This document shows, piece by piece, positions 1-10,910 of a DNA stretch of 64,000 nucleotides. The DNA is from Hymenopus coronatus (taxonomy: Eukaryota; Arthropoda; Insecta; Mantodea; Hymenopodidae), in the NCBI GenBank assembly GCA_030762935.1, contig CM060900.1, forward strand, positions 396,879,132-396,943,131. Direction: 5' to 3'. The notes beneath the pieces are model-generated. The model did not search any database, was not told the DNA's origin, and saw only the letters and a list, made by a program, of their open reading frames with translations. Positions within the stretch are counted from its first letter, which is position 1; each line of letters begins with the position of its first letter. The translations under genes were made by a program, and so were the position numbers.

Positions 1-1503
1 ATAAGGTTTTGGGTAGATATAACAATAAGGTAGCAGCCCTTGTAACATTTAGGTTGGATGTAACAATACAATAGTAAGCCTGTGTTCGGTTTTTAGATAG
101 ATATGGCAGTACAATATCAAAATGTTGTAACGTTTTGTTTAGATATAACATTACATTAGCAAGCATTGAAAGATTTTGGGTTTACGTAACAATACAGCAG
201 CAAGACACTTTGGTTTTGGGTAAATGTACCAATACAGCAGCAAACCTCTGTAGGTTTTTGGGTACATATAGCAACATAGGAGCGGCTGGATTATTAAAAC
301 AATTCAGTATTAAGTCCGTGCCAGGTTTCGATGGATATAACCATGAAGAAACACATCCGTGCTAGAAATTATTCGATTATAACAATACAGGAGCAAGCCA
401 GTGCCAGGTTTTCGTTGGATATAATCAAGCAGAAGCAAGGCCGTGCCAGGTTTCCTATGGATAAAACAACACAGGAGCAAGGCCGTGCCAGGATTTCGAT
501 GGATATAACAACACAGGAGCAAGACCGTGCCAGGTTTTCAATAGATATAGTAATATAGGAACAAAGCAGTGCCAGGTTTTCGATGGATACAGTAATACAG
601 GAGCAAGGTTGTGCCAGGTTTTCGATGGATGTAGCAACACAGGAGCAACACCGTGCCAGGTTTTTTATAGATATAGCAATACAGGAGCAAGGCCGTGCCA
701 CGTTTTCGATGCACATCGCAATATAGAAACAAAGCAGTGCCAGGTTTTCGATGGATATTGCAATACAGGAACAAATCCGTGCCAGGTTTTCGATGGATAT
801 TGCAATACAGGAACAAAGCCGTGCCAGTTTTTCGATGGATATTGCAATACAGGAACAAAACCGTGCCAGGTTTTCGATGGATATTGCAATACAGGAACAA
901 AGCCGTGCCAGGTTTTCGATGGATACAGTAATACAGGAGCAAGGCTGTGCCAGGTTTTCGATGGATATTGCAATACAGGAACAAGGCTGTGCTAGGTTTT
1001 CGATGGATATAGCAATACAGCTGAAAGGCCGTGTCAGATTTTCGATGTATATAGCAATGTAGGAGAAAGCCCTTGGAATGCTACCTATGGCTATAACAAT
1101 ACACGAGCAATCCTTTGGAAGGTTTTGGATGGCTACAAAAATACAAGAGCAAGCCCGTGCCAGGTTTTCGATGGATACAGTAATACAGGAGCAAGCCCGT
1201 GCCAGGTTTTCGATGGATACAGTAATACAGGAGCAAGCCCGTGCCAGGTTTTCGATGGATACAGTAATACAGGAGCAAGGTTGTGCCAGGTGTTCGATGG
1301 ATATAGTAATACAGGAGCAATGTCGTGCTAGGTTTTCGATGGATATAGCAATACAGCAGAAAGGCCGTGTCAGATTTTCGATGTATATAGCAATGCAGAA
1401 GAAATCCCTTGTAATGTTACCTATGGCTATAACAATACACGAGCAGGCCTTTGGAAGGTTTTGGATGGATACAAAAATACAAGAGCAAGCCCTTGTAATC
1501 GAG
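1..1503. repeat. 42-bp minisatellite array, truncated by the left window edge
   Basis: A unit of about 42 bp (core 'gtgccaggttttcgatgg' followed by 'atagcaatacaggagcaa') repeats roughly 35 times. Copies before about 330 are strongly diverged. Copies from about 370 to 1500 are much more alike, which fits homogenisation in the body and decay at the edge. A variant block with 'gtgtcagattttcg' occurs at 1031 and again at 1367, exactly 336 bp (8 units) apart, so there is a higher-order duplication. Because 42 is a multiple of three and the common unit has few stops, long frames are open on both strands; the longest is a 405-residue minus-strand frame (369-1586) with a 14-residue period that begins in flanking unique DNA. 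I regard it as a by-product of the array. Array type is certain; any coding role is unsupported. Confidence 0.95.
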
Positions 1504-1739
1504 AAACATGGCTTCGCGGTTACACTATAGGCTCCCTTTCGCACGGTGCCAAGTTTGGCTTCCTTTAAGTCGGCCACTGTGACCATGGATATTTTCGTGG
1601 TTTCAAACGGTTAGTAAACGAATGCTAGAGGTGGATCATTTTCCACCACGAATTTCCTGTCCCCTAACTCCCTTTCAATTCATTTCTCTTTTTCTACTCC
1701 AGGTGAGTTTCGAGGCTGTGCAGTGTAGGCTGAAGTAGA

Positions 1740-2035
1740 ACTGATGGCTCAGACACTTTCTCATTGGTGAGTTCTCTGCCCTGCTAGATAGTAGCCTTTT
1801 TTGAGTCTTGTAAGGTGTGTCGAGTAATCTCTGCCTCCACCAGAGGGAAGCCTTTATTGAACATCCCAACATGATAATTGGGTATTCAAGCTGGCACTCT
1901 TTAGACATCTATGCGCGTCTCTGTGACCTGTCTGACCACGGCCTATAGCACCCTGCTATTCCTTTAATTTATCCGTTTCTCCTGGGGAATCGTAGACATA
2001 AAAAATCCTCTATTGGTCGAAGTGAGCAAGATATC
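1740..2035 (+). repeat. Dispersed repeat family M, copy 1
   Basis: This stretch shares a recognisable, gapped similarity with 45330-45660. The clearest shared blocks are 'ccaccagagggaagcct' against 'ccaccagaaggaagcct' and the preceding 'ttctctgccctgctag'-type sequence. I do not recognise the family and see no tRNA-like head or terminal repeats. It could be an old transposon fragment. Confidence 0.45.
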
Positions 2036-3104
2036 CCTCTTCGTTAACTCGTCATACTCTTGTGATGGGTTTTAATTGTTTCTCTTGTGTTGAGAACGTG
2101 AACAACTGACTTCACAAAAATCCAGGGCTGCTGCCATGATTTTGTACAGTCTACTCACGCTATCCTAATTTCTCTACAATATGGCGAGATAGAAACTTTG
2201 GAATAAAAAGCACTGTTTATAAAAAAAAAGCAGTAACTGCTCCATTACATATTTTGCATCTCAACTGTTTCATTGGACAGCGAGGAGTGAGACATGCCAC
2301 CAAAACTGTCACCAACACGTTTACCTGGATTTGCGGAGGAGAGAGGTTTGCTGGAAACAACATCCGCCCCCTCCATTTTTTTCACTTCATTGTGTGTTAA
2401 AAATAAACTACCAAAACTAGACGGTACAGAAATGGCAAATGAGTATATCAAATAAAAAGATTATGCGGAGTTCATGTGCATAACTGTTCATTAAATATGT
2501 TCAAAAGTTGCTGTTATAAGCGTTTCAATGTCCTTGATAATGCTGTTGGATTTAATTCGAACTTCATTCGTGTTTTCTCACATATTATCACATAGCATTT
2601 TAGAATCTATTAGAAAGTAAGGCGGACCCTATATTAGATGCATTGCAAATAATTTGCAGATATTATTTGTTGAGGATAAAGAATATCCTTAAGAGACTTC
2701 AGTGAAATGCGTAACACGTTTACAACATAGACATTTAAGTTAAGTATAGAAAGAAACGGTTTTAGAATTTAGCAACGTAACAACAGTACCAATTCTGCAA
2801 TAATAATCATGAGCAATGACAAAAATTATATTGAAAACGTAAACAACAGAAGTGAGGTTTCTAAAATTAGCAAAAGGATAAAAAACAAACTTTGAGTTGG
2901 TGTCTGTTTCACTGAATAAGGATACATAAATACAGAAAACCAGAAGTAGATTATTATCCCAGAATAATAAACCAAAGAGCTAAAGTAATTAAACGTGAAA
3001 GCGATACAGCCATGTTGTCTAATGCCCAGATTCGAGAAGAACAATAGCAACATATTTTTCTGACTTATTGAAATTAGTCAGAAAGGTGGAGTCACAATGA
3101 AAAA
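2036..3104. other. Unannotated AT-rich sequence
   Basis: I see no protein similarity, RNA gene or strong repeat here. A short A-run lies at 2219-2229. The open frames present (2245-2451 and 2826-3053, both minus) have no recognisable motif and compositions expected by chance. Confidence 0.5.
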
Positions 3105-3195
3105 TTCAAAATCAATGCCGGGATTTTAACCACGAACCTCCTGGTCTCCATCCACTTGCTCTTCGCTCTGAGCTACCATGGCAATATGCCGACAT
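3105..3195 (-). mobile_element. tRNA-like SINE fragment, family O (minus copy)
   Basis: Read on the minus strand it gives 'tggtagctcagagcg' followed about 35 bp later by 'ggttcgtggttaaaatccc', which resembles the A and B boxes of a tRNA-derived Pol III promoter. A similar stretch in the opposite orientation lies at 3320-3400. It is degraded and I cannot define its ends. Confidence 0.45.
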
Positions 3196-3319
3196 GTCAT
3201 TAAATTCCCCAAATGACTCTTTGTTTTTCCCGACAAACCATAAGGAGTTCTCAAAATATGTTTGAGATGACATACCCAAACGGCAGATTACAATGTCTTA
3301 GGTAATTTAAATTCCGGGT

Positions 3320-3400
3320 TCAGAGGTTAGATCAACCAAACGGAGACCAGGAGATCTGTGGTTTAAATCCCGGCTATGACATTGAAAGTTTGTCTGAATG
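3320..3400 (+). mobile_element. tRNA-like SINE fragment, family O (plus copy)
   Basis: The segment 'gagaccaggagatctgtgg' followed by 'tttaaatcccggc' matches the B-box region of the minus-strand fragment at 3105-3195. The A-box side is poorly preserved. The two copies face each other about 130 bp apart. Confidence 0.4.
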
Positions 3401-3892
3401 TTTCCTTTCCAACTCCTGTACTACACATGGCTAGTGTGAAAAAAATGGTTAACTAACAAAAATCATACTTTAGAGATACTTATTTGAGGTCAACATGCCT
3501 TTTGCCAAGTTTTTTCTAAGGGATTTAGTCATTTGCGAGCACGAAAACTTTTTATCTGATTTGTGTGTCAGTTGCCCGCAGTGGTTTATGCTGAGAAACG
3601 AAGTTTCACGCCGTCATATTTTTGCACCATTTCCGTTCCAATTGTGTATAAGCTTATTGCTTTCTGCATAGCAGTTCGTTATTGGTAAGTGTAAACACCT
3701 GTAAACATTTCTTTCGTTTTATTTTCCAGGACAAATGACCAACGCCCAAGCTTATAAAATACTTCCACACAGTACCTACAGATTCCAATACCAACATATA
3801 TGACAGAAATGTCCCAAACCACTGGGTATTACAAACTAGTATCGATATGGTTAGTGCAGCCTACATATTGATGTGTTCAATGTTACCACCTA
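3401..3892. other. Unannotated sequence before the 34-bp array
   Basis: No gene, RNA or repeat is recognisable in this stretch. It leads directly into the first diverged copies of the 34-bp array. Confidence 0.4.
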
Positions 3893-4692
3893 ACTTACAT
3901 GAAGAATGGATACGCACAACTAATGTACTTACATGAAGAATGCACACCTACAACCGACGTACTTACATGAAGAGTGCCCACGCACAACTGATGTACTTAT
4001 ATGAAGAGTGCCCACGCACAACTGACGTACTTACATGAAGAGTGCCCACGCACAACTGACGTACTTATATGAAGAGTGCCCACGCACAACTGACGTACTT
4101 ACATGAAGAGAGCCCACCCTACATGAAAAGTGGACACGCACAACTGGCGTACTTACATGAAGAGTGCCCACGCATAACTGGAGTACTTACATAAAGAGTG
4201 CCCACGCATAACTGGAGTACTTACATGAAGAGTGCCCACGCACAACTGACGTACTTACATGAAGAGAGCCCACCCTACATGAAAAGTGGACACGCACAAC
4301 TGGCGTACTTACATGAAGAGTGCCCACGCATAACTGGAGTACTTACATGAAGAGTGCCCACGCATAACTGGAGTACTTACATAAAGAGTGCCCACGCATA
4401 ACTGGAGTACTTACATGAAGACTGCCCACGCATAACTGGAGTACTTACATGAAGAGAGCCCACGCATAACTGGAGTACTTACATGAAGAGTGCCCACGCA
4501 TAACTGGAGTACTTACATGAAGAGTGCCCACGCATAACTGGAGTACTTACATGAAGAGTGCCCACGCATAACTGGAGTACTTACATGAAGAGTGCCCACG
4601 CATAACTGGAGTACTTACATGAGGAATGTCCACACACAATCGATGTATGTACATGAAGAATGTTCGGGTGCGACTGATTAGCTTACGTAAAA
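3893..4692. repeat. 34-bp minisatellite array, about 22 units
   Basis: The unit reads 'acttacatgaagagtgcc' then 'cacgcataactggagt'. Edge copies are diverged and central copies almost identical. One variant carries a 20-bp insertion ('agcccaccctacatgaaaag' region) and occurs at 4097 and 4253. The 156-bp spacing (4 x 34 + 20) shows that a block of units was duplicated together. The unit length is not a multiple of three and no long frame spans it. Confidence 0.96.
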
Positions 4693-6690
4693 GCATTTGC
4701 GCAGTGAATAAAATGTTAATACGTTAGCACGCAATTGACCTCTTCCTAACATAATATGCAACGGTTTGGAAAACTTACCCTAAACTCCTAGTATCAGAAT
4801 CTTCAACCAGCTGCTCGTCCCACGAGAGCTGCTTCAAGCATGATATGGATGAAACTGCGTCACTGTGTCAAACTTTATCATGCTTTGGGTGTATTTCGCT
4901 GGCTACTTTTTCAAGCTATCATCTCCACCATCACCATCGTCATCATGATCAATATCCTTCTTTATAAACTATGATAATTGATCAGAAACAGCGAACTGAG
5001 AATACTGTATAAGTGTTTCAGAAGCGTTTTTGCTTCTTTTATAAGTGTCTGGGTTCTAATTTCCAATGGCCTCGCCGAAGTTTCCTATTTGGGTTTCCGA
5101 TTAGTGTCAAGGTCATTATCAAAGTAGCTTTAATGTTCTTAACCGCTGGGTTCATTGCACATATATTCATTCATGCATTCATCCATAACATGATTTTATT
5201 TATTTGCTTAAACTATAGTAACTTTGCAAAAGCATATTCTAGAAACGGTGAAGAGTGATGCATCTTAATGGATTTGGGATTACGGTGGTCTTGTCCTTGA
5301 AGTGTTGGCAGGGACTTTTTCCAATTTCAGAAAGAATATATGAATCGGAAATACCGGCAGCATTAGAGATAATATAGCGCTGTGTTACATTGGTCCACAC
5401 ATGAGCTCAAGGCTTACCACGCAAAACTAATCATGTCATTTAGGGCTAAATTAGTTTTCGATTTCTATGTGGTACCGCATGAGCTACCCGTAAATTCAGG
5501 TTTCGGATTTGCGGAGTACCCCTTGTGAGCTAAATTTGCATACACTTGTAAATAATTATTCAAATAAACGTAGCATAACAACAACGGAACATTATTAAGA
5601 CAGCACTGAATGCGCAGCATACACTTGGATGCAAAAATGCGGTCTATCTCCCAGATCATTATAAGTGCTTTTTTTCCATAAGCTTTCCATATTGATTGTG
5701 TCTGACTTTTTGAGATAAACATGAAAATCAGTGAGCAATTATCTATTTGCTTGAAAACAAGAAATAGCAACTCTCGATGAAATCTACTCTGATTGGTGTA
5801 AAGGACCCAGCACGAATTTATTGGATTAGCAACATGGCCTTGTAGAGGGACCTCCCCCCAAAATAAGTTGGGTCAATACCTTGTTTTTCATTCGCTGTGG
5901 GACCTTCTATCTAAATTCATAAAGTACCGTAAATCAGAAAACAAGAGCAGACCTAAACTACACCAACCGTTTAAGATAATACGATTTTTAAGATGCCTGA
6001 AATTCAATAGCATTCATTTAAAGACTTTAAATGTTAAGCACCAATTGGTAATATAAGGACTATCTTCAAAATTAATTTAACGTCAGCATTTCTTTCGAAT
6101 ATATTTTTCTTTGTCAATAAAGCCTTATTGTTAGTAATTCAATTTTTTCAAAAGTTTTTGACATATATTCAATTTTTATGTTGGTATTATCACAGTCCAT
6201 CATACAAAACACATTTGAGTGTGTTTAAATTTCAATTGAAGTGGTGTGTGTACATATGTATGTACATACTCTCTCTCTTTCGCATTGACCGCACACATGC
6301 ATGTCTTTCTCCAACTTAAGATTAACAATCTATGAAAATGTATACTGATATTATGAGAGTACCCAATCTCTGCTCATTTGAGCTAATGACGTCACCTGAT
6401 TGCGTTTCTCCGCCTCCTTCGTGCTGTGCATGTCCAGGTAGGATGCATTTCCCCTTCATGCATTCAGTGGGGTTTAACTGGATTCGGCTCTCAAAACGAT
6501 GGCAGAAAGAATAGGAGTTTTTTTTCTTCTTACTCGTAAGCCTCACTTAACTGGAGGCTCCCGATTACAATATTAAACAACACTTTAAGAATACCATTAT
6601 ACTGATTATGGCAAACACTTCATCAGGTACGCAATCAGTAGTAGTATTTGAATGTGAATATATCAGCTAACTTGTAAAGTGGTTGTGTAT
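4693..6690. other. Unannotated AT-rich intergenic sequence
   Basis: A short CAT/ATC-rich patch occurs at about 4919-4955. Small frames at 5013-5258 (plus) and 5465-5770 (minus) are hydrophobic or low in complexity, and I recognise no domain. No RNA gene or clear repeat is visible. Confidence 0.5.
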
Positions 6691-6787
6691 TTAAATCATT
6701 TCACTTCCAGGTGAAGCAAGAATATAGAAATTAAAAGATACTAAAGCACCAGCTTCGGACGACCGTCCTCCTGACAAGATTGATAGA

Positions 6788-7490
6788 GCGTCTTGCAGAA
6801 TTGCTGAACACACTGCAAAGCAAATGATGTATTTTAACGAAGGGGAGTTCAATGAAGATTGTTTAATTATAGCCGTCGAGGAAGTGTCTCCCAATATGAA
6901 TCAATGCTTATCTCGAAATACCGTGACAAAGTACATGTAAGATCCGGGGTGTAATATAGAGAAACAGCTTAAGGGAAAATAAAACCATTAGTTTATTTTT
7001 CTCTGGAATTGGATGACAGCATGGATATAACTGGTGAAGCTCAACTGAATTCAGTGTCATTGTAGAGCTTCTAAACGTAGTTTCTCTAAACGGGTAATTG
7101 TGGTGAACATGTTTTCAGTGCTGTGTTAGATATTTGTAACAGATTAGAATTTCCTTGGGCTAAACTAGTTAGTGTGCGACCCATAGAACCCCATCGATGA
7201 TAGGCGGTGAAAAAGGTTTTATTGGCAGACAAAGAACATGTTTGAGGTATATGCCCTCTGTTGTTTTTCCTATACACTGCATAGTCCATAGGGAGGCATT
7301 ATATGCCAAATCAATTGCCTTAAATATCGTTATGTAGGTTGCTGTGAACTGCGTGAAGCTTATTAAAGAGCTTCCTTCGTCACAAGCAACTTAAAGCGTT
7401 GCTAGAAGAGCTGGGATCGCATTATGACAACCTGCCATACGATTATCATGCCAGGTGGATCAATCGGTGTGTTCTGCTGAGGCGCTCCTT
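6788..7490 (+). pseudogene. hAT-type transposase relic (GTF2IRD2/ZBED-like), broken
   Basis: The product would be a cut-and-paste DNA transposase of the hAT superfamily. Three pieces remain in order. At 6788-6940 an open stretch of 50 codons contains 'IAEHTAKQMMYFNEGEF' and ends in a stop; it matches the region of GTF2IRD2/SCAND3-like proteins where the transposase core begins. At about 7003-7064 'ELDDSMDITGEAQL' corresponds to the 'LDES.D' catalytic block. At 7198-7336 'MIGGEKGFIGR' and 'IHCIVHREALYAKS' match the family hallmark 'H(C)I.H.EAL..K'. A last piece at 7391-7465 reads 'LKALLEELGSHYDNL' and leads into 'ARW'. At least three frame changes, in-frame stops and internal deletions separate the pieces, so it cannot be functional. 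The C-terminal dimerisation domain is not visible. I saw no terminal inverted repeats. The superfamily call is firm by motif. Confidence 0.8.
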
Positions 7491-8140
7491 TCAGCTATGG
7501 TGTGCTATACACAGCTTCAAAAACAAAGAAGCAAACACGCAAATGTAAATTACTCATATTTAGTATCATCAAAAGCTACTTGTATAAAACTTGTTTATCC
7601 TAATATTTATTATTTAGAACCATCTTGTTCCACATCTAACTAATAAAAAATGGCTATGTAACCTTACTTTTTCGACGGATCTGTTCTATCATCTAACTAT
7701 CATTAAAATGAGCTTACTGAGGAAAGATAAAAACATAATTACGTTAGTTTCCGTAGTGAATACCATACTCTCACAATTTTATTAATACTGCCAAGATCAA
7801 TTGGAAATTGGTGACATATATTTTCAATCCTTACAATCAATTTTACCATAAACATCACCATATTAGAGAAATACACAACAGTTTTGAAGGAACTGTATGA
7901 CCCCTTCGATTCCAATTTTTGATACTTAAAAATAATAGAGGAGAAACGATGTTCTTTACCATCCTTTTAATTTTGCCTAAAAATACGCTCCTGACGATCT
8001 TTAAATGGAACTAAATGTTTTGCAGAGTTCAGCAGCTGTGAAATATTCTCCGAAAATAGTGGGATTTATATAAATCTTTTCCCAATGAAAAAATTTCCAA
8101 ATTGCGAAATTCTATTGTAACGTTAATATCAATATTTTGA
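7491..8140. other. Unannotated AT-rich sequence
   Basis: Nothing is recognisable beyond generic AT-rich DNA. The small frame at 7455-7643 begins inside the hAT relic and carries no separate signal. Confidence 0.4.
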
Positions 8141-8157
8141 TATATATATATATATAT
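8141..8157. repeat. (TA)n microsatellite
   Basis: A short uninterrupted alternating TA run. Confidence 0.95.
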
Positions 8158-8585
8158 GAACAGATGTCCTCGAAAAAGAATAGGTAGAAAGCAAAGATTG
8201 TAGTAGGTAGGATCATTTGGTCTACCTTTTAAGATTGTTGTTCATCCCTGTCAGCAAACATTGACGAGCTGGTTACAATTAAACAATGCCGGAAGTCACC
8301 AACACGAACGGCGTTCAAGAAGATTTTTTAGTATTTGTACCATACCATATAGCATTAACTGTGCTGAAGCCACCGGCAATGAGGGAAAGCGGCATCATAG
8401 ATAGAGAGGATTTTGCCTGCCGCTACCAAACAAATGGGTGGAGGTAAATCGGCCCTCCCCTCTTCAGCTGTAAGTTTTGTTTTAAATACAGCTCCGGAGT
8501 CTGTTCGGCGCTGTATACCCTACTTTTTATTTACCTAATTATTTTACTTTGTTTGCTGTATGATTACTTAGTTTCTGTATTTTCT
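8158..8585. other. Unannotated sequence before the SINE A/B pair
   Basis: Moderate GC. I recognise no gene, RNA or repeat in it. Confidence 0.35.
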
Positions 8586-8745
8586 TCTGTTACATACACA
8601 CACAAACATATAACACCGATGCCCAAGACGGGACTCGAACCCACGATACCCTGCGCTACGAAACACCAAAGTGAGGCGCCTTGGCGAGCGCGGCCATGGG
8701 GAACGGCTAAGTTGGGCACCACTAGTGAAGAGAGTGGCAGGTTGT
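8586..8745 (-). mobile_element. tRNA-derived SINE, family A, copy 1
   Basis: On the minus strand this contains 'tggccgcgctcgccaaggcg' (A-box region) and 'gggttcgagtcccg' (a perfect B box GGTTCGANTCC), then a tail ending in TGT/GT-rich sequence. Copies occur at 19535-19700 and 58880-58995, always minus. It abuts SINE B (8760-9019), which inserted into its GT-rich flank. The A- and B-box layout with a repeated body marks a SINE, not a tRNA gene. Confidence 0.8.
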
Positions 8746-8759
8746 GTGTGTGTGTGTGT

Positions 8760-9019
8760 TTTTTTTTTTTTTGTTTTTTTTTTTTTTGATAGTGCTTAAC
8801 GCCCGCTTTTCCTACTTGTGGCACCTCAGGCGATGGCAATGATACATAGAATGAAGATAGAGCACCGGTGGAATGCGATGGCGGAGGAAATCGGAGAATC
8901 CGGAGAAACCCCTCCCCAGTGCCGCTTTGTCCACCACAAATCTCACATGCGGTCACTTGGGATCGAACCCGTCCGTCTAGGTGGGAGGCAAGAGATCTAA
9001 CCACTCGGCCACGGTGCGG
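8760..9019 (-). mobile_element. tRNA-derived SINE, family B, full-length copy
   Basis: Read on the minus strand the element starts 'accgtggccgagtggttaga' (class II tRNA-like A box), has the B box 'gggttcgatccc', a body including 'gtgagatttgtggtggac' and 'cgccatcgcattccaccgg', and ends 'gcgggcgttaagcactatc' plus an A tail (the T run at 8760-8787). It appears to have inserted into a (GT)n run, so short GT repeats flank it as a plausible target duplication. Other copies lie at 20099, 20561, 52236, 56336 and 61348. It also creates a 167-residue minus-strand frame (8564-9067) that is not a gene. Confidence 0.88.
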
Positions 9020-9111
9020 TGTGTGTGTCTGCAGCGGCTGGGGGAGTGGGTGCTGGAAACCACTCAACCCATTTTATTAACCTTGTCACCATTAAACAGT
9101 ACTAGTTCTCA

Positions 9112-9178
9112 GGACTAATAATATAATAATACGAGATAATAATGATGATGATAATAGTAATAATGATAATAATGACTT
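9112..9178. repeat. Imperfect AAT/ATG trinucleotide-rich run
   Basis: A run of imperfect 'aat', 'gat' and 'atg' triplets with no coding signal. Confidence 0.85.
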
Positions 9179-10264
9179 AATGCCTATGTGGCACGTCCTT
9201 TCTTAAGAGGAGGGAAGGTCGATATGTATCTCCCACATTTGAGCCAAAAATTTGGAATTTCCCTCTCATTGTCTTTGAAGTGTATACATATATGCTATAA
9301 ACTATTTCTAAAATTTTGAAAACTTGTGTTTTGGTGTTCGTAATCGATGCCCTTCAGCTGAAGCTCATTTTGTTCAGTACAATTATCACATAACATTACG
9401 AGCGTGACACCATTTTAAAGTCTTTCAGTCTAAACTATCGAACCCGAGACTTCTGGTACGAGCTTCCTCTTTCGGTTTGTACATACTAACGGTCTTCTAC
9501 ATGCTCATGAATATAAAAGTATTCTGTTTCTATTCCTCAGCAAATACAGTCAATAAGAAACCCTCATCATTTTTGTGAACAGTTAATTGTATTCCTTCTG
9601 AGAGACCTCCATGGCTCAATGTAAATTAAGCTCACAACGTATTTATTTGAGGACCATAAACACGGTAATGAGTATGCTTTTACTCATACACACAATTTTC
9701 TTTGTGGAGCGCCTGACAGGACCATCAGTGCATATAGCGACTGTTTACTCGGGATATGAAAAATTGATTGTCTTCCGTAGCTAGTACGACCCATAATTAT
9801 AATGATATTCGCGGCGAGCTTGTATGATGAGTATCTAGCGTTTTATTTCGTTCTCACTGTAATGGACAGAAGAAGGTCATTTCAGCACGGTATAAACATT
9901 GGCATTTCGATCCATTAATACAAGCTTGATGGAATGGAGGCATGTCTCTCATTTCGTCCCTTGAGTGGCATGAAACAATCTTCAATATAATAGTCAAACT
10001 GAAAGTCCAACGAGAGTCATTTGAAAACTTCTCGGGATGTGGCACAAAGCGATGGCACATAGTTCTGAAATGTTCCTATTTTCAACACATTCTTCCTAAA
10101 CATGTTTGGTGCGGCGATGCTCCAGGTCCTTTATTCTGTCAAAGAGGTGAGATTCTTTCAGGTCTACTAAATAAGCCTCAAATAACAACTTTGTGTTTCA
10201 TCATCGGAGGTGAATTTATTTGCACCAAGAACATTCTAAATGTAAGGAACAAACATATGCAAGT
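9179..10264. other. Unannotated sequence left of the mariner relic
   Basis: Frames at 9942-10268 (plus, 108 codons) and 9854-10060 (minus) overlap each other and show no motif I recognise. The right edge may include the eroded 3' part of the mariner element described next. Confidence 0.4.
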
Positions 10265-10910
10265 CTAATGGAACTAAGTCATGGAATAAGGTGGCTGCAA
10301 ATCTTACCCCATTCAATTAGTTATTTGCCCTATTAAAAAATATCTGTGAGGGCCAGCATTGTGGCAGAAGATGACGTCCTATGCAGAACTCGGCCTTTTA
10401 TGCAAATGTTGGTTTAAGTGGTCCAAAAGGTTAACATAATACACTGTGGTGATACATTTTCCAGATGATCAATTAGCTGTACACCCTTGACATCCCGGAA
10501 AATCAACGGCATGCCTTTTTAGGCTGACTTCACACACTTTGCCTTATTGATGGTGGAGAATCCGGTATTTCAATTGCCTAAACTGCTGTTTTGTTACAGT
10601 TGTGTAGTAGAGCATCATGTTTCATCATTATCACAAATAGACGCACCGCGTCTGTGGGATTTCTCTAAAAATGAGCCAAACTTAGCCCATATATTTACAC
10701 GTTGATTTGCTATGCCTCGGAATCAACAGTCGCGGTATCTGCCCTGCTCAACATTTTAAACACATGTTCCTCTGAAATATCCAGGCTTTAGTTATTTCAG
10801 AAAACTCCATTTGGCAATCCTGCAGAATATCATGTATTACAATTATATTTTCTGTTGTCATTGAGCATTTTGGTTTGCCACTATTTACGTTATCAGCCAA
10901 GATTTAAACT
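10265..10910 (-). pseudogene. mariner-type transposase relic
   Basis: Read on the minus strand, about 215 codons of a Tc1/mariner transposase can be followed through several frames. From the N-terminal side: 'SGKP' then 'IIVIHDILQD' (linker and second helix-turn-helix); 'IPRLLIPRHSKST', like the usual 'VPRxLTxxQK' block; 'DNDET' near 10630, matching the first catalytic Asp in 'xDET'; 'FRDVKGVQLIDHL' near 10470-10510, matching 'FWDxKGVLLIDFL'; and 'HNAGPHRYF' near 10340-10370, matching 'HQDNAPxHTA' but with the second catalytic Asp lost. Stops and frameshifts are frequent and the C terminus is missing or unrecognisable. It cannot be active. I found no terminal repeats. A separate, shorter mariner derivative sits at 30106-30755. 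Confidence 0.8.

Noticed and set aside
369..1586. A 405-codon minus-strand open frame as a repetitive secreted or structural protein gene
   Set aside because: The frame coincides with a 42-bp tandem array whose unit length is a multiple of three; other frames on both strands are also open for over 100 codons. Unit differences show no sign of favouring silent changes.
8564..9067. A 167-codon minus-strand frame as a gene
   Set aside because: It is made almost entirely of SINE A and SINE B sequence including a poly-Lys from the A tail.
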